From positions 744,001 to 808,000 of the forward strand of contig OW051497.1 in NCBI GenBank assembly GCA_932521035.1: a DNA stretch of 64,000 nucleotides. The letters are read 5' to 3'. Below, one piece after another: positions 1-11,017 of the stretch. The stretch's first letter is position 1. Every line of letters starts with the position of its first letter. The notes under the pieces are model-generated. The model ran no database searches and was not told where the DNA came from. It worked only from the letters and a program-made list of their open reading frames with translations. The position numbers were made by a program, and so were the translations under genes. The stretch is from Oscheius dolichura (Eukaryota; Nematoda; Chromadorea; Rhabditida; Rhabditidae).

Positions 1-547
1 CGGGCGTTCTTGGCTGAAAAACACTCATTCAGAATTATTATTCTCAGTGGCAACGAAATTGGGAAGTGACCACCGGAAATTTGCTTGTTAGCGCCCAGAA
101 GGTGTACTTTTGCTTAGGAACCGATCCATTGAATCGGCAGGCCTGGCTGTTCCCCTTTTCGAACAAATTCCTCAATGGAAGAATCCTTTTGAAACGCGGA
201 TTCCTAATTGGTAGCGAACCACGTGGCCTTGGGAGACTGCGACATAAAGGAACTGTTGCGAACCTTGACTTTTTGGCAGGGATCGCGATATTGATACTCG
301 AATTTCAAAAACACATGAATTAGCTGGGTTCATAGCCATTTTAGGGAATGGGAACGAAACCAGGGAGAATTTAGATTATGGAAAATAACATGAGCCGCAT
401 TTTGGCGAGACTTTGGCAAGATTATCCATTTTTCATCAAAGTTTTTGATATCATTCTAACGGGAAAAGTGGCTTGCAAGGTAACATTTTAAAGGGTAAAC
501 CCCGGATTTCCTGTAAGTAAAGAAAACTAAAAGAAAAAGAAGCTTAC
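1..547. other. 3' flank or unresolved 3' exons of the WBP2-like gene
   Basis: No exon was recognised here. The upstream minus-strand gene exits exon 4 through a normal donor at 547-546, so it must continue leftwards. The Pro/Tyr-rich tail expected of WBP2 proteins is not visible in these bases, so it probably lies outside the window or is very diverged. Confidence 0.5.
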
Positions 548-2395
548 CCATAGCATTGGCTCTCAGTAGAGCTTGCCCAAACTCGATGCATCCTCCTTTC
601 GGGAAAACGAGCTTCCATTCGACAACTCCATCGAAGTTGCCTCCTGGAAGAGCCTGTATCCCTCCCTGAAATGTTTCTCTAGTGAAAAAGCTAAGGTCAA
701 AGGGCAAACCTTTAAATAGTTAGCTCCGAGAAGAGGCTGCTCCAATTTCACGTGATCCAGCATCGCGAACGGGAGGGCAAAGCTCTTGAGCTCTTCTTTA
801 TCGGAGGCATTGATGAAAATGATCTGAAAACGAGAATTTTTTAAAGGAGGTATTATTATTTTTATATTTTAATATTCATATTTGGTTACCTTGCGTACCC
901 CAGTATTCCTTGACCTCTTCTTAACAAAGTTTCGTGTGTAGAATATGTTTATCATTCGCGTCATTCTGAAAAGATTACTCTTGGCAATATCAGATGTAGC
1001 AAAAAGTTTGATCGGAACAGAGATGATTCATATCACGCGGACAAAACTGGATTTGATAAGCGGGAAAATGAAAGTCAAGCACAGCTGCGCCAACAAAAAA
1101 ATTGACAGCATATGACAGCGAACTCGCGCCTTTTAAAAGCAACGCCAGAATTAGAATAAGATTTTAAAAAGAGGTTGAACCACAGTTTATGGTTTTGAAG
1201 ATAAAGCAAACTGTATGAGTCATGACGTGCCCGAAAAACTTTTTATGACGGAAAACGAGGTCTGTTGACGCTATTTGGGGGGAGGAGGGATTCCCCATCA
1301 GTCTTCCTGTCAAAATGGACTGAACTATGGGAACGCCGGCGGCCTTCCTGGACTTTGGCAACCTTTTAGGATTTGTGAGCACTAAAAATGACCCAGAAAC
1401 GTCAAAAAGTTGCTTTTATTTCTAAAAATTGAGCTAGTAAAAGCAAAATTCTAGGATAAATCGGGCTAAAAATAGAAAGGGAATGTTTTGACTCCATTAT
1501 TTTTGTATTTCTTTTTATGAAACACTTTCAGGCTTATAAAACTACTCTAAAAAACAAAGACAAGCCTCTTCCTATTTGAAAAATCCCATTCACTGCATAG
1601 AAATGCTGAAAATACGGATAGATCGGGGTTTAGAAAGAAAAGAATAGCAGTAATTCGTTATTTTCCAATTTTTCAGATTACAGATCACATTTGTGACTAT
1701 TTTTAGTAAAATATAAGCTGGAAACAATCGGAAAACCTGCTATTTGATATGAAATTTCTTGTATTTTAGAATAAAACGTGGTTTTAAGGGAAAATAATAT
1801 TTTAGGAAGATAAGAAGAAGCTCTAATGCCTTAGTTTCTTAATTTTCCTCGTATGAATCATTCTTTTCAATTGATAAAGGAAATTAGACTGCAAACTACA
1901 TCAATTGAAGTATAATAACGTCGCCTGTGAAACGAACGCCTGTTTTACGTTGCCTTGACGATGGAGAGAGAAAATTATTGATAAATGTAGAGCGAGTCTA
2001 GAGGTCATCTTTGGGTGTAAGGCCACCGATAAACAATTCATACGCTAGGCGCTAATATGCTCATGAGAGCGACACTGAGGTCAAGAAATACTGGGTAGAC
2101 ACATTTTTCACCAAATGGGAAACATCTATAACTTCTGAACAAAACAAAAAAATAAACTAACCCTGTGCGTAGTCAAATACAGCGATCCTCCCTTTTTTCC
2201 TTTAAAAGCGGTGTGGGTATTCCCTTCGAACGACATTTTAACACTGGAGGAGTACAGCAATATCCTGAAACGATTAATTTAGTATTTTAGTCTGGAAAAA
2301 AGCTAGTTTAATACAATTTAAAAGGATACTTACATTTCGCCGTTGTAAATAAGAACTCCTCTCTTGTCTGGGGTGTGGGAAGCGTTGAGAGACAT
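548..2395 (-). CDS. WBP2: WBP2-like GRAM-domain protein, 3' incomplete
   Basis: Four minus-strand exons keep frame: 2334-2395, 2162-2264, 710-823 and 548-665. They give about 134 residues starting MSLNASHTPDKRGVLIYNGE. The N-terminal GRAM/PH-like domain matches WW-domain-binding protein 2: a strand ending GSLYLTTHR, then IIFINASDKEELKSFALPF, LEQPLLGANYLKG, and a C-terminal GGCIEFGQALLRA. In this family the domain binds phosphoinositides and a PPxY-rich tail binds WW-domain partners such as YAP and NEDD4-type ligases. The tail exons are not in view. Intron 2 is long (824-2161) and the others are short. The start was chosen because MSLN is the family's usual beginning. No strong acceptor lies next to the ATG, although CAATAG lies 11-16 nt upstream. 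Family assignment is firm; the 3' end is unknown. Confidence 0.88.
824..2161 (-). other. Long intron 2 of the WBP2-like gene
   Basis: A 1,338-nt intron bounded by donor GTTAGT and acceptor TTTTCAG on the minus strand. It is AT-rich with no convincing exon on either strand. Its length contrasts with the roughly 40-nt introns elsewhere, so it could carry enhancers, but no specific element was recognised. Confidence 0.6.
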
Positions 2396-3370
2396 GGTTA
2401 TTTAGCCTATTGGTGAGGTGTGCAATGCCCTCCTATCGGTCGCACAGTGGGCAGTTTCTATTGATTGGGGGATTTGCGTCAGCTGTCTGACGTCAGAGTG
2501 AGCGGTCGGACAAACAATAGAGTAGAGCACTGCGATAAAACGATTAGAATAACCTGAACAATTTAAATATTAAATTAGAAATTAAAAACAAGAGAATAGG
2601 AAGAAATTGAGAAGTATTTGCAATGTTCTCGGTCAGTTGAGATGCGCACGGGGGCCAACCAGCCAGTAAACAGCGGTGATGATGAAAAACACATGGTGAA
2701 TCACTTCCCCAGCGAGTCATTTCCACGAAAAGGGTATCGAAAATCTTCTTTTCTTTGATAAAATGGGAAAATCGAGATAGAGGGAAGGAAAGGCCCTGCC
2801 CAATTTGTATTAGCCAGACAGCTTGCTGAGGAGGTAATGAAGGGCTCCGGTTTCCAGCGGCTGGCAAATAAACCGCTTTCGCAATCTCACGCCATGGGAG
2901 GAAGGAGCATATTATTGAGATTCGGTGTTGTTTTCATATTTCTGGCTTCACTACTCGAGGAGATTCTCGAAGCTGATTTGATATTGTGTCAGGAGCTTGT
3001 CATAATTGAGAGAGGTGATCTATGTACCAAAAAACGGCTCGTGTCTGGGAAATGGGGCATGGTTAGTCTGTAGAAACGATTGCAGGGACGGAACTGTTAA
3101 TTATAGTAAAAGAAGAAAAGCGAACTGGTGGGAAGACTATAAGCAAACTGATTTCTATTTACAGGCGAAGATTCTTCTTTGAAAAATGGAAATAGCTTCT
3201 ATTTTTGCTATTGAGACCAAAAACATGCACTCTCTTACAAATTTATCGACTGTACCTGTAAACAATAGACTTAAATTGCGCCAACTAGGCTTAACCTTCT
3301 AACAATCCATTTATCAACAATTCAACAAAAGAATACAACAGAGATCTATGAATTACGGAAATATCTATAT
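2396..3370. other. Intergenic, WBP2-like promoter side
   Basis: No supported gene. A plus-strand frame starting at 2894 (GCCATGG context) would encode a short hydrophobic leader, but it has no splice signals, no homology I recognise and an ordinary length for chance. Confidence 0.5.
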
Positions 3371-4548
3371 CTAGGTTATTGTGACAGTCCTCACAAATGG
3401 GTCCCGTCTCCTTTGAGGCTTGCAGAACCACCTGAAAACTTCTTGCCTGGCCATTTTGCTGAAGACGACAAGGAAGATCGGGTTGGCGACTGTTATGGCT
3501 TGGAAATAGTAAGAACTCTGTAATGTTGCTAATTTTCTCCACAAAGTAGGGCCTACGTAGGTTATCAAGAAGTTCCAGATAGGCAGAGGAAGTATTTTGA
3601 TGTCATATTCATTATCAAATATGTAATCCAACTCGTAGAAGACGTCTAGCCAGCAAAATAGACAATCCAGAGTTATGACAATTATGAGACCCTGAAACGA
3701 AAGAAAATTTATTTCTGACGCGTTCAATTTGATTGCGGGAGTTGAATAAAAAATGATCTTTTCCGCAGTTGTGTAATATTTCCTAATAACTACAGTAGGA
3801 GCTCAATTCACCGTGTTCCTTGCAAGAAAAGAAGCAAAAAAGGCTTACCTGGTAGTGCCTTCTAATTTTCTTACTGGCTCCCATCTTCTTCAAAGAAATA
3901 AAGGTCAGAATTATCAGTAACGGAGTTACCAAAGCACAGGACACAGAGACAATGGCCGAGAAGACATATCCAATATTGTCAGCCTCGTCTGTATCCCAGA
4001 TATAGTAACTGCCATCCTTTAACTTTGAATAGTGCTCTATGTTAAAGAATCTTGTCCAGAAGGGGATAATGATAAGTATCGTGGAGATTACAAGGTAGAG
4101 GAAAGTGCGCCAAGTTGTCCAGATCTGAAGTACGTTTTATTTTAAACAAGGGCGGGTACCATCTTGAAATAGTGAAGAAAAGCGACAGCCATGAATTGAG
4201 AAACAGTGGCAAGGAAGTTACAAACAATATGGATTATGAGGAGGATATCCATTCCTCTCAAAGTTATCTGATACAGGAGAACGTAGTCAGGACCCAGTCC
4301 TATCCGATCATGAGCGTTGTTTATTTCTACACAGACGAAGAATAGCAGGTCCACAACACCTGGAAATTACTGTAACTTCAGATTTTGAAGTGCCTACCTG
4401 TATATACCACGATGACGAAGAAGCTCCCCTTCATGAGCTCCTGCTTCGAGGTCAAGATCATGATCAAGACGAAAACATAAAACAGAGCAAGGAAACAGAA
4501 TACAGGAATCTCTGGTTTGAAGAGCTGATCCCATCGAATGTATTGCAT
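3371..4548 (-). CDS. Nematode-type seven-transmembrane chemoreceptor-like GPCR
   Basis: Five exons (4398-4548, 4160-4359, 3849-4124, 3557-3691, 3371-3517) join in frame to 302 residues, the usual size for nematode serpentine receptors. Seven hydrophobic segments are visible. They start with IPVFCFLALFYVFVLIMIL, followed by the short loop SKQELMKGSFF typical of the Srg superfamily, and end with YYFQAITVANPIFLVVFSK, where ANP replaces the rhodopsin NPxxY. The tail is short and basic (KPQRRRDP). No classical DRY motif is seen, as in many nematode chemoreceptors. The start is the first ATG after an acceptor TTTCCAG 16 nt upstream; a longer frame would need a TTG start. Introns 1, 2 and 4 are 38, 35 and 39 nt. 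Subfamily (Srg, Srv or other) is inference; the 7TM class is likely. Confidence 0.8.
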
Positions 4549-5042
4549 CCTATTCAGTAAGACACTGGAAACTGGAGACAGCAAAGGTGACCCGGTTGGT
4601 GTGTAGATTGGTATAATTTTCAGGCCATTCTTTAATTACCAGGTGGTATGGTTTCACAACTGGCCAACATTTTTTGTCATCACCAATAGAATTAATCTCT
4701 ACTCTGTGGTCCAGCTGCCGTGAATCATTTTAGCCTAGATCATAATTGAGTGGGTTCAACTGATCTCCTCAAACGTTACCCTCCCCGTCTTTTTGAAGTC
4801 TTTTTTTAACCTGTTCATTAATTCCCAGCTGAAAAACTTCCGACTAGGCTGTAAAAAAGAGGGAAAATCAAAAGATAACCTTTAATAAACCAACATGTTT
4901 ACAAAATAAAGGTTTGGGAAACGGAAAGGGATAAATAATCATCTTCTGGTGGCTACACTAACTTATCTTATCAATTTACAAGTAAGATAACCTGGATATT
5001 GAAAAATACAAAGCGGTTACGGTATGACAGAGGCAAATATAA
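4549..5042. other. Intergenic spacer
   Basis: 494 bp between two genes on the same strand, too wide for a typical nematode operon spacer. It is AT-rich and no ORF or repeat was recognised. Confidence 0.5.
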
Positions 5043-8000
5043 TTAGTAGAGAGCGGTGCCATCATACGAATGGGCCTGGGCTGATCGGAGGCCGGCGGGA
5101 CTTCGAAGAACAGCGAGGAGAGGGTGGATCAACTCTTGAAGGTCCTGGAAAGAAGATTTGAACATGTAAAGAGTGTTTACCCGGAAATAGGATTCCAAAC
5201 TGGCCAGCCCGTGGGTAAAGTAGAGGTTGTGCTGCAATTTGGTGATGCCTCTAGCCTCGGGGGCGAAACCGACATTGTTCAACTGAAAGGGAGATATTAT
5301 CCAAAAAGGAATATTGCCCATACCTTGTAATATTCAACAAAGGAAATATTAGCCAAAGCCAGGGAACGAATAGCCAAGGGCTGAGGAAGAACCTCAGTGT
5401 GGGTAACAATTGGGAGGACATTAGTTTTCAAGTCGTCTCCGAACATTCTCTTGACAGCGGCCAGCTCGTAGATGAAAGGCCATCCCAAGTTGTCTTCATC
5501 GTGTCTAAGGACAATGCTAATAGCATCGATTCTAAAGGCTCCGGCGTCCAGGAGCTCCTGCTCGAACCACTGCTTAATCAGAGTGGAGACGGTCTTATTG
5601 TTCTTGTCGTCAATGACCCCAGGAGTATCGACAATAGTAATGGAGAATGGAAGGATGGAATTGTTGATTACGTAGGCAGTTAGGCCGGTAGTTCTCTTAT
5701 GGTCGCTTTCCAAAACAAAACTGGAAAATTTGAGTCTTATAAAGAAAAGTTAGGGTTCCTACCGGAATTCGTTCTCTTTCTTCACGTCATAAAGATAGTT
5801 AAGCATGGAAGAGATGCTCGAGGTCTTTCCAGAACCAACAGGGCCAAAGAGAAGAACACATTTGTCATCTTCAGTAGGGAGAGAGTGACCCCCGATGACA
5901 ACCTTGTGGATTTGCTGATTGGTCGAGAAGCCTTGAACCTCCTCCATTTGAGGAACAACCAGCTCAATTTTTCCAATACGACCGAGCTAAAAATATTCTA
6001 TTAAGTTTTTCTTTTCTTCTAATTCTAGGGCACAACTGATAAATTGTTGCTAATGCGCTTAGGAATGTCCTGCCATTGTGATAAAAGAATGATGCTCACC
6101 TTCTGCCCATGGGAAAGCTGATGGCGGGCAATGTCGCTAACGGTCACTGGCTCCTCTTCATAGATTGAGGTTTGGGAAACAACTGAAAGGCATTCCCGTT
6201 AATTTTGTTTACAGAAAATACTCACGATTGGCAGGAGTTACTGTAGTAGTCGTCACGGAAGAGCTACGGCTCTGAGGATGGCCATTAGGGCGAGATTGCT
6301 GGCTACTGTGGACGGTGGTGCTGTAGACGGCACTGCCGGTTTGGTGGCTACTGGAAACATGGCCAGTAGAAGACTGAGAAGTGACACTGCTGTTGCTTTT
6401 GTTGTATGCCTGGTAGGGCCTTGAAGTGCTGATCTGGCTGACCTAGAAGAAAAATAAGAGATTTATGGGAGAAGGCTACCTTCAGTTGAGCTTCCTTGGC
6501 AAGGTTCTGCTGGCGGCGGCGCTCGTTATCGGCTTGGAGTCTCTCCACCTGGGCAGTGAGCTGAGCCTCCTTCCTGTGGGCATCGGCTACTTCTCGATTG
6601 AGCTGCTGGAGCTTCACAGTGTCGCCAGTACGAATAGGAGCAGGAGCATGGAGGACGGGAGAGCTCTTGACAGACTGGAACAGTTCAATTCAGAGAAATT
6701 CAGAAGACTTGCCACTTTCTTGGGACGATTGTAAGCAACCTCATTGTGGTGAAGATCAATATCCTGACTCTAAATGGTTTCTCAATAAAAATAACAGAAA
6801 GAAACTTACGGTGTAGTGGCCATGGTCGTCATGAACGTCGAAGCCGCCATAGCGAGTTTCGGCAACTGAAGCCAAGCTATCCATAGTCATAGTACGAGTA
6901 CGGTGGCCTTCAAGGAGGGGAATTGTAGCTGGAGAAAGAGCAAAATACTGGGAGGATCAACAAAAACTAGTGCCGTGCAAGTGAACTTTTTGTGCGAAGG
7001 TATGAATCAGGGTTAAAGGGTTCTGCTGCGGGCGGAACGGTGTCACACACACACAGAGTGAATACTGACCTTTGTGAGCGTAAGGGAGATGTGCCTGCTC
7101 AAATTGGTCATGTTGCTCCTCGAGGTACTCGCTATCCGAGTGCTGAAAGCCTTATTAAAGGAAGATTGATCTAATTCTCCTATTATTGAGGGGCAGTGCC
7201 ATTCCCAGCCTCACTGCTGTATTCCTTCCCATTCTTCTCCTTATCAAATGAGTTTAACGACCCCTATCTGCTTGACAGTTAGGCGCAGTTTCTGCAGAAG
7301 GGATTTCCGGCTTTTCTACTTTATAAAATCGGCCAAAATACAAGTTGGAGCACAAAAAGGTCAAGAAGCTTTGGGCTGTTTTCCCTATAGTTCATGTTTT
7401 CATCTCTGAGAGACGCTTATGCCCACGAAATGCTAACAAAAACAACAATTATGCATAGCCCCATTTTTGGAAATCATCTTCCCCATCCCCTACAGGTGTT
7501 ACAGGCTGTTTATCGTTAACATGAACAGGCGCCGCTATGTTTACATTGTCTTAAGAATGTGCGGGCGCACATGGATAGTGACCTATACCGTTTTGGCGCA
7601 TTGATGACTTACATGATAACCGTTGTGTCCGCCGTTGAGGTTCAGAGCATTGAAGGAAGAGTTGACCACCTCATCAGCTACCAGATGAGCGGGCTGAAAG
7701 GGGAATTGAGCAGAGAGAGATGAAGTGGGAATAACCTTGTGAGAATGGTGAGAGGAACCCTTGTAAGAGCGCTCACTAACTACGGAATAGGCATCCTGTC
7801 CGTCAGTATCCTCAGCAGCGAGAACATCGTCAATATGCTGGATGGCATGGTGGTGGGCATCGTCCGAGTGGTGATGTTGGGGAGCATGGTGAGAAGAAGC
7901 CAAGCTATTGCTGTGATGAGCCTCCGGATGAGATTCGGCTCCAAAAATCTGAATAAATCTATTTCTAAAGAGTGACAATAATAGATTACGCTCTCCATTA

Positions 8001-8433
8001 GGTTATCACTTAGAGGATGGGCCGGCTCGTTTGGCGGCACAACCATGGCATGGGACACGGGGATGTGCTGGGGCTCATGCTTCACTGTAGAGGCTGTAGC
8101 ATGAGAAGCAGCTGACTGAAGAGTTGTTGCACGGGATTTCGGCTCTGGTGGGATGAAAACATCCGAAATTTGATGCTGCTGTTGGTGAGAAGAAACGTGG
8201 CTAACAGGGTGGGATGCCATCGAGTGATGAGAGACGTGACTGGGCACCGATTCAGTCCTCTGATGGTAGCTGTCTCTACGAGTCTGAAACTTTCCATTGC
8301 ATCCACATCATTCTGCTCTTTTTCAAGCTTAGAAATTTGATTGGCTTGCCTCAACTACAACAGAAGTGGTGTTCCCCAAAGGAAGCGCTGCCCAGATATC
8401 ATCCAAGTTAATTTGTGCTGGTTCCGTAGCCAT
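5043..8433 (-). CDS. Multidomain protein: His/Ser/Gln-rich region, coiled coil, P-loop GTPase-like domain
   Basis: Thirteen exons keep frame: 8359-8433, 7990-8283, 7613-7948, 7070-7142, 6810-6928, 6716-6769, 6480-6674, 6226-6442, 6100-6182, 5763-5986, 5324-5720, 5181-5282, 5043-5144. The product is 756 residues. Residues 1-330 are low complexity with His clusters ([16 protein letters not shown]). About 335-382 is a charged coiled coil ([20 protein letters not shown]). About 383-455 is Ser/Thr/Gln-rich. From about 475 comes a nucleotide-binding domain with Walker A GPVGSGKT (about 530), Thr-rich RTTGLTAY (possible G2), DTPG (about 590, G3) and THTE where NKxD would be expected. The last feature recalls AIG1/GIMAP and septin relatives. 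The domain should bind GTP or ATP; its role is unknown. An acceptor ending TTTCAG lies 2 nt before the ATG. The 36-nt segment 5145-5180 could also be read through in frame, adding 12 residues. I do not recognise a named orthologue. Confidence 0.85.
7143..7612 (-). other. Intron 3 of the P-loop gene
   Basis: A 470-nt intron, ten times longer than most of its neighbours. No exon was recognised inside it. Confidence 0.6.
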
Positions 8434-9694
8434 TACTGAAATCAAAAACACATGAGAAAATGATTCACAGATGAATATTTCTCAGCGATTGAATATTGTC
8501 TGTCGGGAGTGGGGACAACAAAGATGAGCGGGGAAGAGAAGAGAAGAAAGGAAGAGAAAGATCAGCTCGATATATTTCTCAATCGGAGCTTCGTATTCTA
8601 ACGGATCGATCGTTTGCCGCGACGTATGGTTGGAGACGATATAGGCTGGGAAAGTAAAGGCGGTTTTAAAGCGGGGCGATACACATGCGCCTTATTTCGA
8701 AATAACAAAAACTTTTCTGGTATGGAAAGAGTAGAAAAAAGGGTGTTTTAGGCAAATCAATCGGTCTCTGGGACCAGTGCTCTTTATTCGCGAGTAGTCG
8801 TTTCTTATCAGTGCCTGGCTGCCACGAAGGCGGACTCGGCGCCATGTAGCAAACGATGACGATCAGAAAAAAGGGCAGAATGGGTCGGAGGGGAAGCTAC
8901 TAGAGGAACTTCCGTTTTGGGGAAGTTTTGCTCCATTTTCATTGCTCTCAAAAACAGATGTTGTGGATCTGACAGGCGGCGAGAAATGCCCGATTTTTTC
9001 TCTATTAATCGTAATTTCTTGGGTACAATAAAGCAGAACTATCGACGTGTTGGGAGCCGACTCTTATCTGGAGAAAATTTTGGAAAAGCTAATCGAACTG
9101 AACTCGAACGGACAGTCCTTTCAAGAGTCCTGCTGTCCTCATATTTTAGGGTTAAACCAAGAAATTAACCCAAAAAGGAGGAACGAAGACCATTAATAGC
9201 GTATAGGTGGGTGGAATTATAATCCACCCCGTTCATTGGGCCTCCTGTGACAGGAAGTCTAATGAATATTAATGAAAATGAAGACAGTCCTTTAAACATC
9301 CAACAGGGAGCAATTCCGTCTAGACTGTCGGCAAATGTCATCCAATTTTCCCTTTCCAGACTTCCTCCCCTCCCTGCCTTCTACTTGTTTGCTTATCACA
9401 AAGGGAATGCGCTAGTCAGCTCTTTTTTCCCTGTTCCCAGCCGTATAGAGGCGTTTTATACCAGAGATGCCACAGATCACCACCTCGGGGAGGGGGACTA
9501 TAGTATTCTCGAATTCTTCGAAGAGGGAAAGGTCTGTCGCCTATTTGCCCTGGACACAAGAAGTGTAACCCATTCTTTGATCAAGGCTCGTAAAATCCAG
9601 ACTCGGAGACATTCACAAACCATTTATAAAGGTTAAAAAGTGAGTGGAATTCACTATGACCGCTGTGGATCCACATTATGAGATATGGGCGGGT
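8434..9694. other. Intergenic, upstream of the P-loop gene
   Basis: About 1.26 kb. A 129-codon plus frame (9247-9636) is open, but it shows no domain, signal or splice context and is probably chance. No repeat was recognised. Confidence 0.5.
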
Positions 9695-10330
9695 TTATCG
9701 TCCCCAGGGGCCGTCGTAGCCAAACTCGTATGGTGTTAGTTGCCGGTCGGCCGAACCCTTCATGAAGATCCAATCCTCCATTTTGAGCTGTTGATTCGAC
9801 AAGATGTGGTCTGAAAATATACAGAATTATGCCTGACCTAGGAAAATTGAGCCGTTTAAGATTTATAGAAGGTCCTAGGGACTTTTGGGTGGCTTACTGT
9901 AGACGTTTCAACCCTTTAGTCTCTTCGTATCCATTCCCTTGTTTGTTTTGAAACCCCTGGGTGAAGTTATGCTCTTGACAATTTCTTTAAATGGTGTTTG
10001 TTGACACCTTTGCTTATTCATTAAAAGGGAAAGCACCAAAATGTGCCTAAGAGGTAAACAAAAGTATTGAAAGCTACTGCTAAGCGTGTATTCTAATCTA
10101 GGAGCAAAACACGCCTTGAAAACAGTTCGTCTACCATTGGGGGGCTATATACGAGTGACTGGTGGTTTACGGTGTTTTCTGAACTTACCTCTTCTTCTTT
10201 TATGTCTACCAAGCCGATGGCGGTATTCTCGATTCCTAACTTCTTCTTTGTCCTCATCCCAGCTAAAGATTGACGCCTCGGCAGCAACTAACATCAAAAA
10301 CAAAACACCCAGCAAAGAAAATAATCGCAT
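9695..10330 (-). CDS. Small secreted protein, candidate amidated neuropeptide precursor
   Basis: Two exons (10189-10330 and 9695-9810) join through GTAAGT...TTTTCAG to give 85 residues. Residues 1-19 (MRLFSLLGVLFLMLVAAEA) are a textbook signal peptide. A highly basic stretch follows, GRHKRRR at residues 41-47, a strong prohormone-convertase site that lies exactly at the exon junction. The remaining 38 residues have no cysteine and end DGPWGR at the stop codon. Gly-Arg is a C-terminal amidation signal, so the mature peptide would be about 36 residues ending Gly-Pro-Trp-amide. What is seen: signal peptide, basic cleavage site, GR end. What is inferred: hormone or neuropeptide function. I cannot match it to a named nematode flp or nlp gene. 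It could instead be a small secreted peptide of another kind. A TATA box lies about 70 nt upstream of the ATG. Confidence 0.72.
9811..10188 (-). other. Intron of the peptide-precursor gene
   Basis: A 378-nt intron separating the leader and cleavage site from the mature-peptide exon. It contains a TTACTGTAG motif copy near 9894. Confidence 0.6.
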
Positions 10331-10396
10331 CTTTGATTCCAAGAAATCAGTGTGGCGTGAAGTGCACTAAGTGAACTATTAATGGGCTCTGCTCTC

Positions 10397-10406
10397 TTTA
10401 TATAAA
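10397..10406 (-). promoter_or_regulatory. TATA box of the peptide-precursor gene
   Basis: TTTATATAAAG reads as a TATA box on the minus strand about 70 nt before the ATG at 10330. The motif is nearly palindromic. Confidence 0.45.
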
Positions 10407-11017
10407 GGGAACGATTGTAAAATAAACCACAACGGGTCACAGACTGGCGGAGGGTGATAAACCCATTAGCTTCTTGCCTTAAATGGTCGTAATTGATAGT
10501 CCAGACCTCCTCTCTTATCTTTATATCTCTCAAGGAAAAAAACTGGACAGCTACTGAAAACGAGACAGATTGCAGAAGGACATGCTGTTTTCGTCTAGGA
10601 GACACAGCCTTATTTGCCCTAGATTAGGTGAACCTTTGGAAGTTCCCATTATTTTGAGACCAACCTTGGGTTACAGTAACCTGACAGTAGTTTAACATGG
10701 CGACCTTTAAACCCGCCAGTCCTTTAAAAGCCTCGCGGAAATTGACTACACAGTAAAATTCTTCATTAATCTAGTGAAAAGTCAACATGACACAGGTAGA
10801 CATAGAAATCTCTAATAGCACAAAATCTCTCAGCACCCTAGAATCGCAAAATGAAGCGTACCGTGTTACATAGACCAGTAATCCGTATGACATTTCAAGG
10901 AATGGAAAGTAGAATTCGTACAGGACCAGTTAGTTAGGGCCTACCCCAGTGAATAGCTGTAGTTTTACTCGTAATAGGTCGTCACAGTTGAGCTTCAACC
11001 CTAACTAACTCCTCCAG
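10407..11017. other. Intergenic spacer with TACAGTA motif
   Basis: No gene recognised. It holds GGTTACAGTAACC, a perfect 13-bp palindrome, near 10669, one copy of the motif dispersed through the window. Confidence 0.5.

Noticed and set aside
2837-3073. Hydrophobic plus-strand frame as a small secreted protein
   Set aside because: Only a weak leader-like stretch; no acceptor, no conservation that could be judged.
4549-4584. Longer N terminus for the serpentine receptor
   Set aside because: It would start at TTG, and a good splice acceptor lies between it and the first ATG at 4548.
9247-9636. 129-codon plus frame between the P-loop and peptide genes
   Set aside because: No signal, domain or splice pattern, and no codon-level resemblance to the neighbours.
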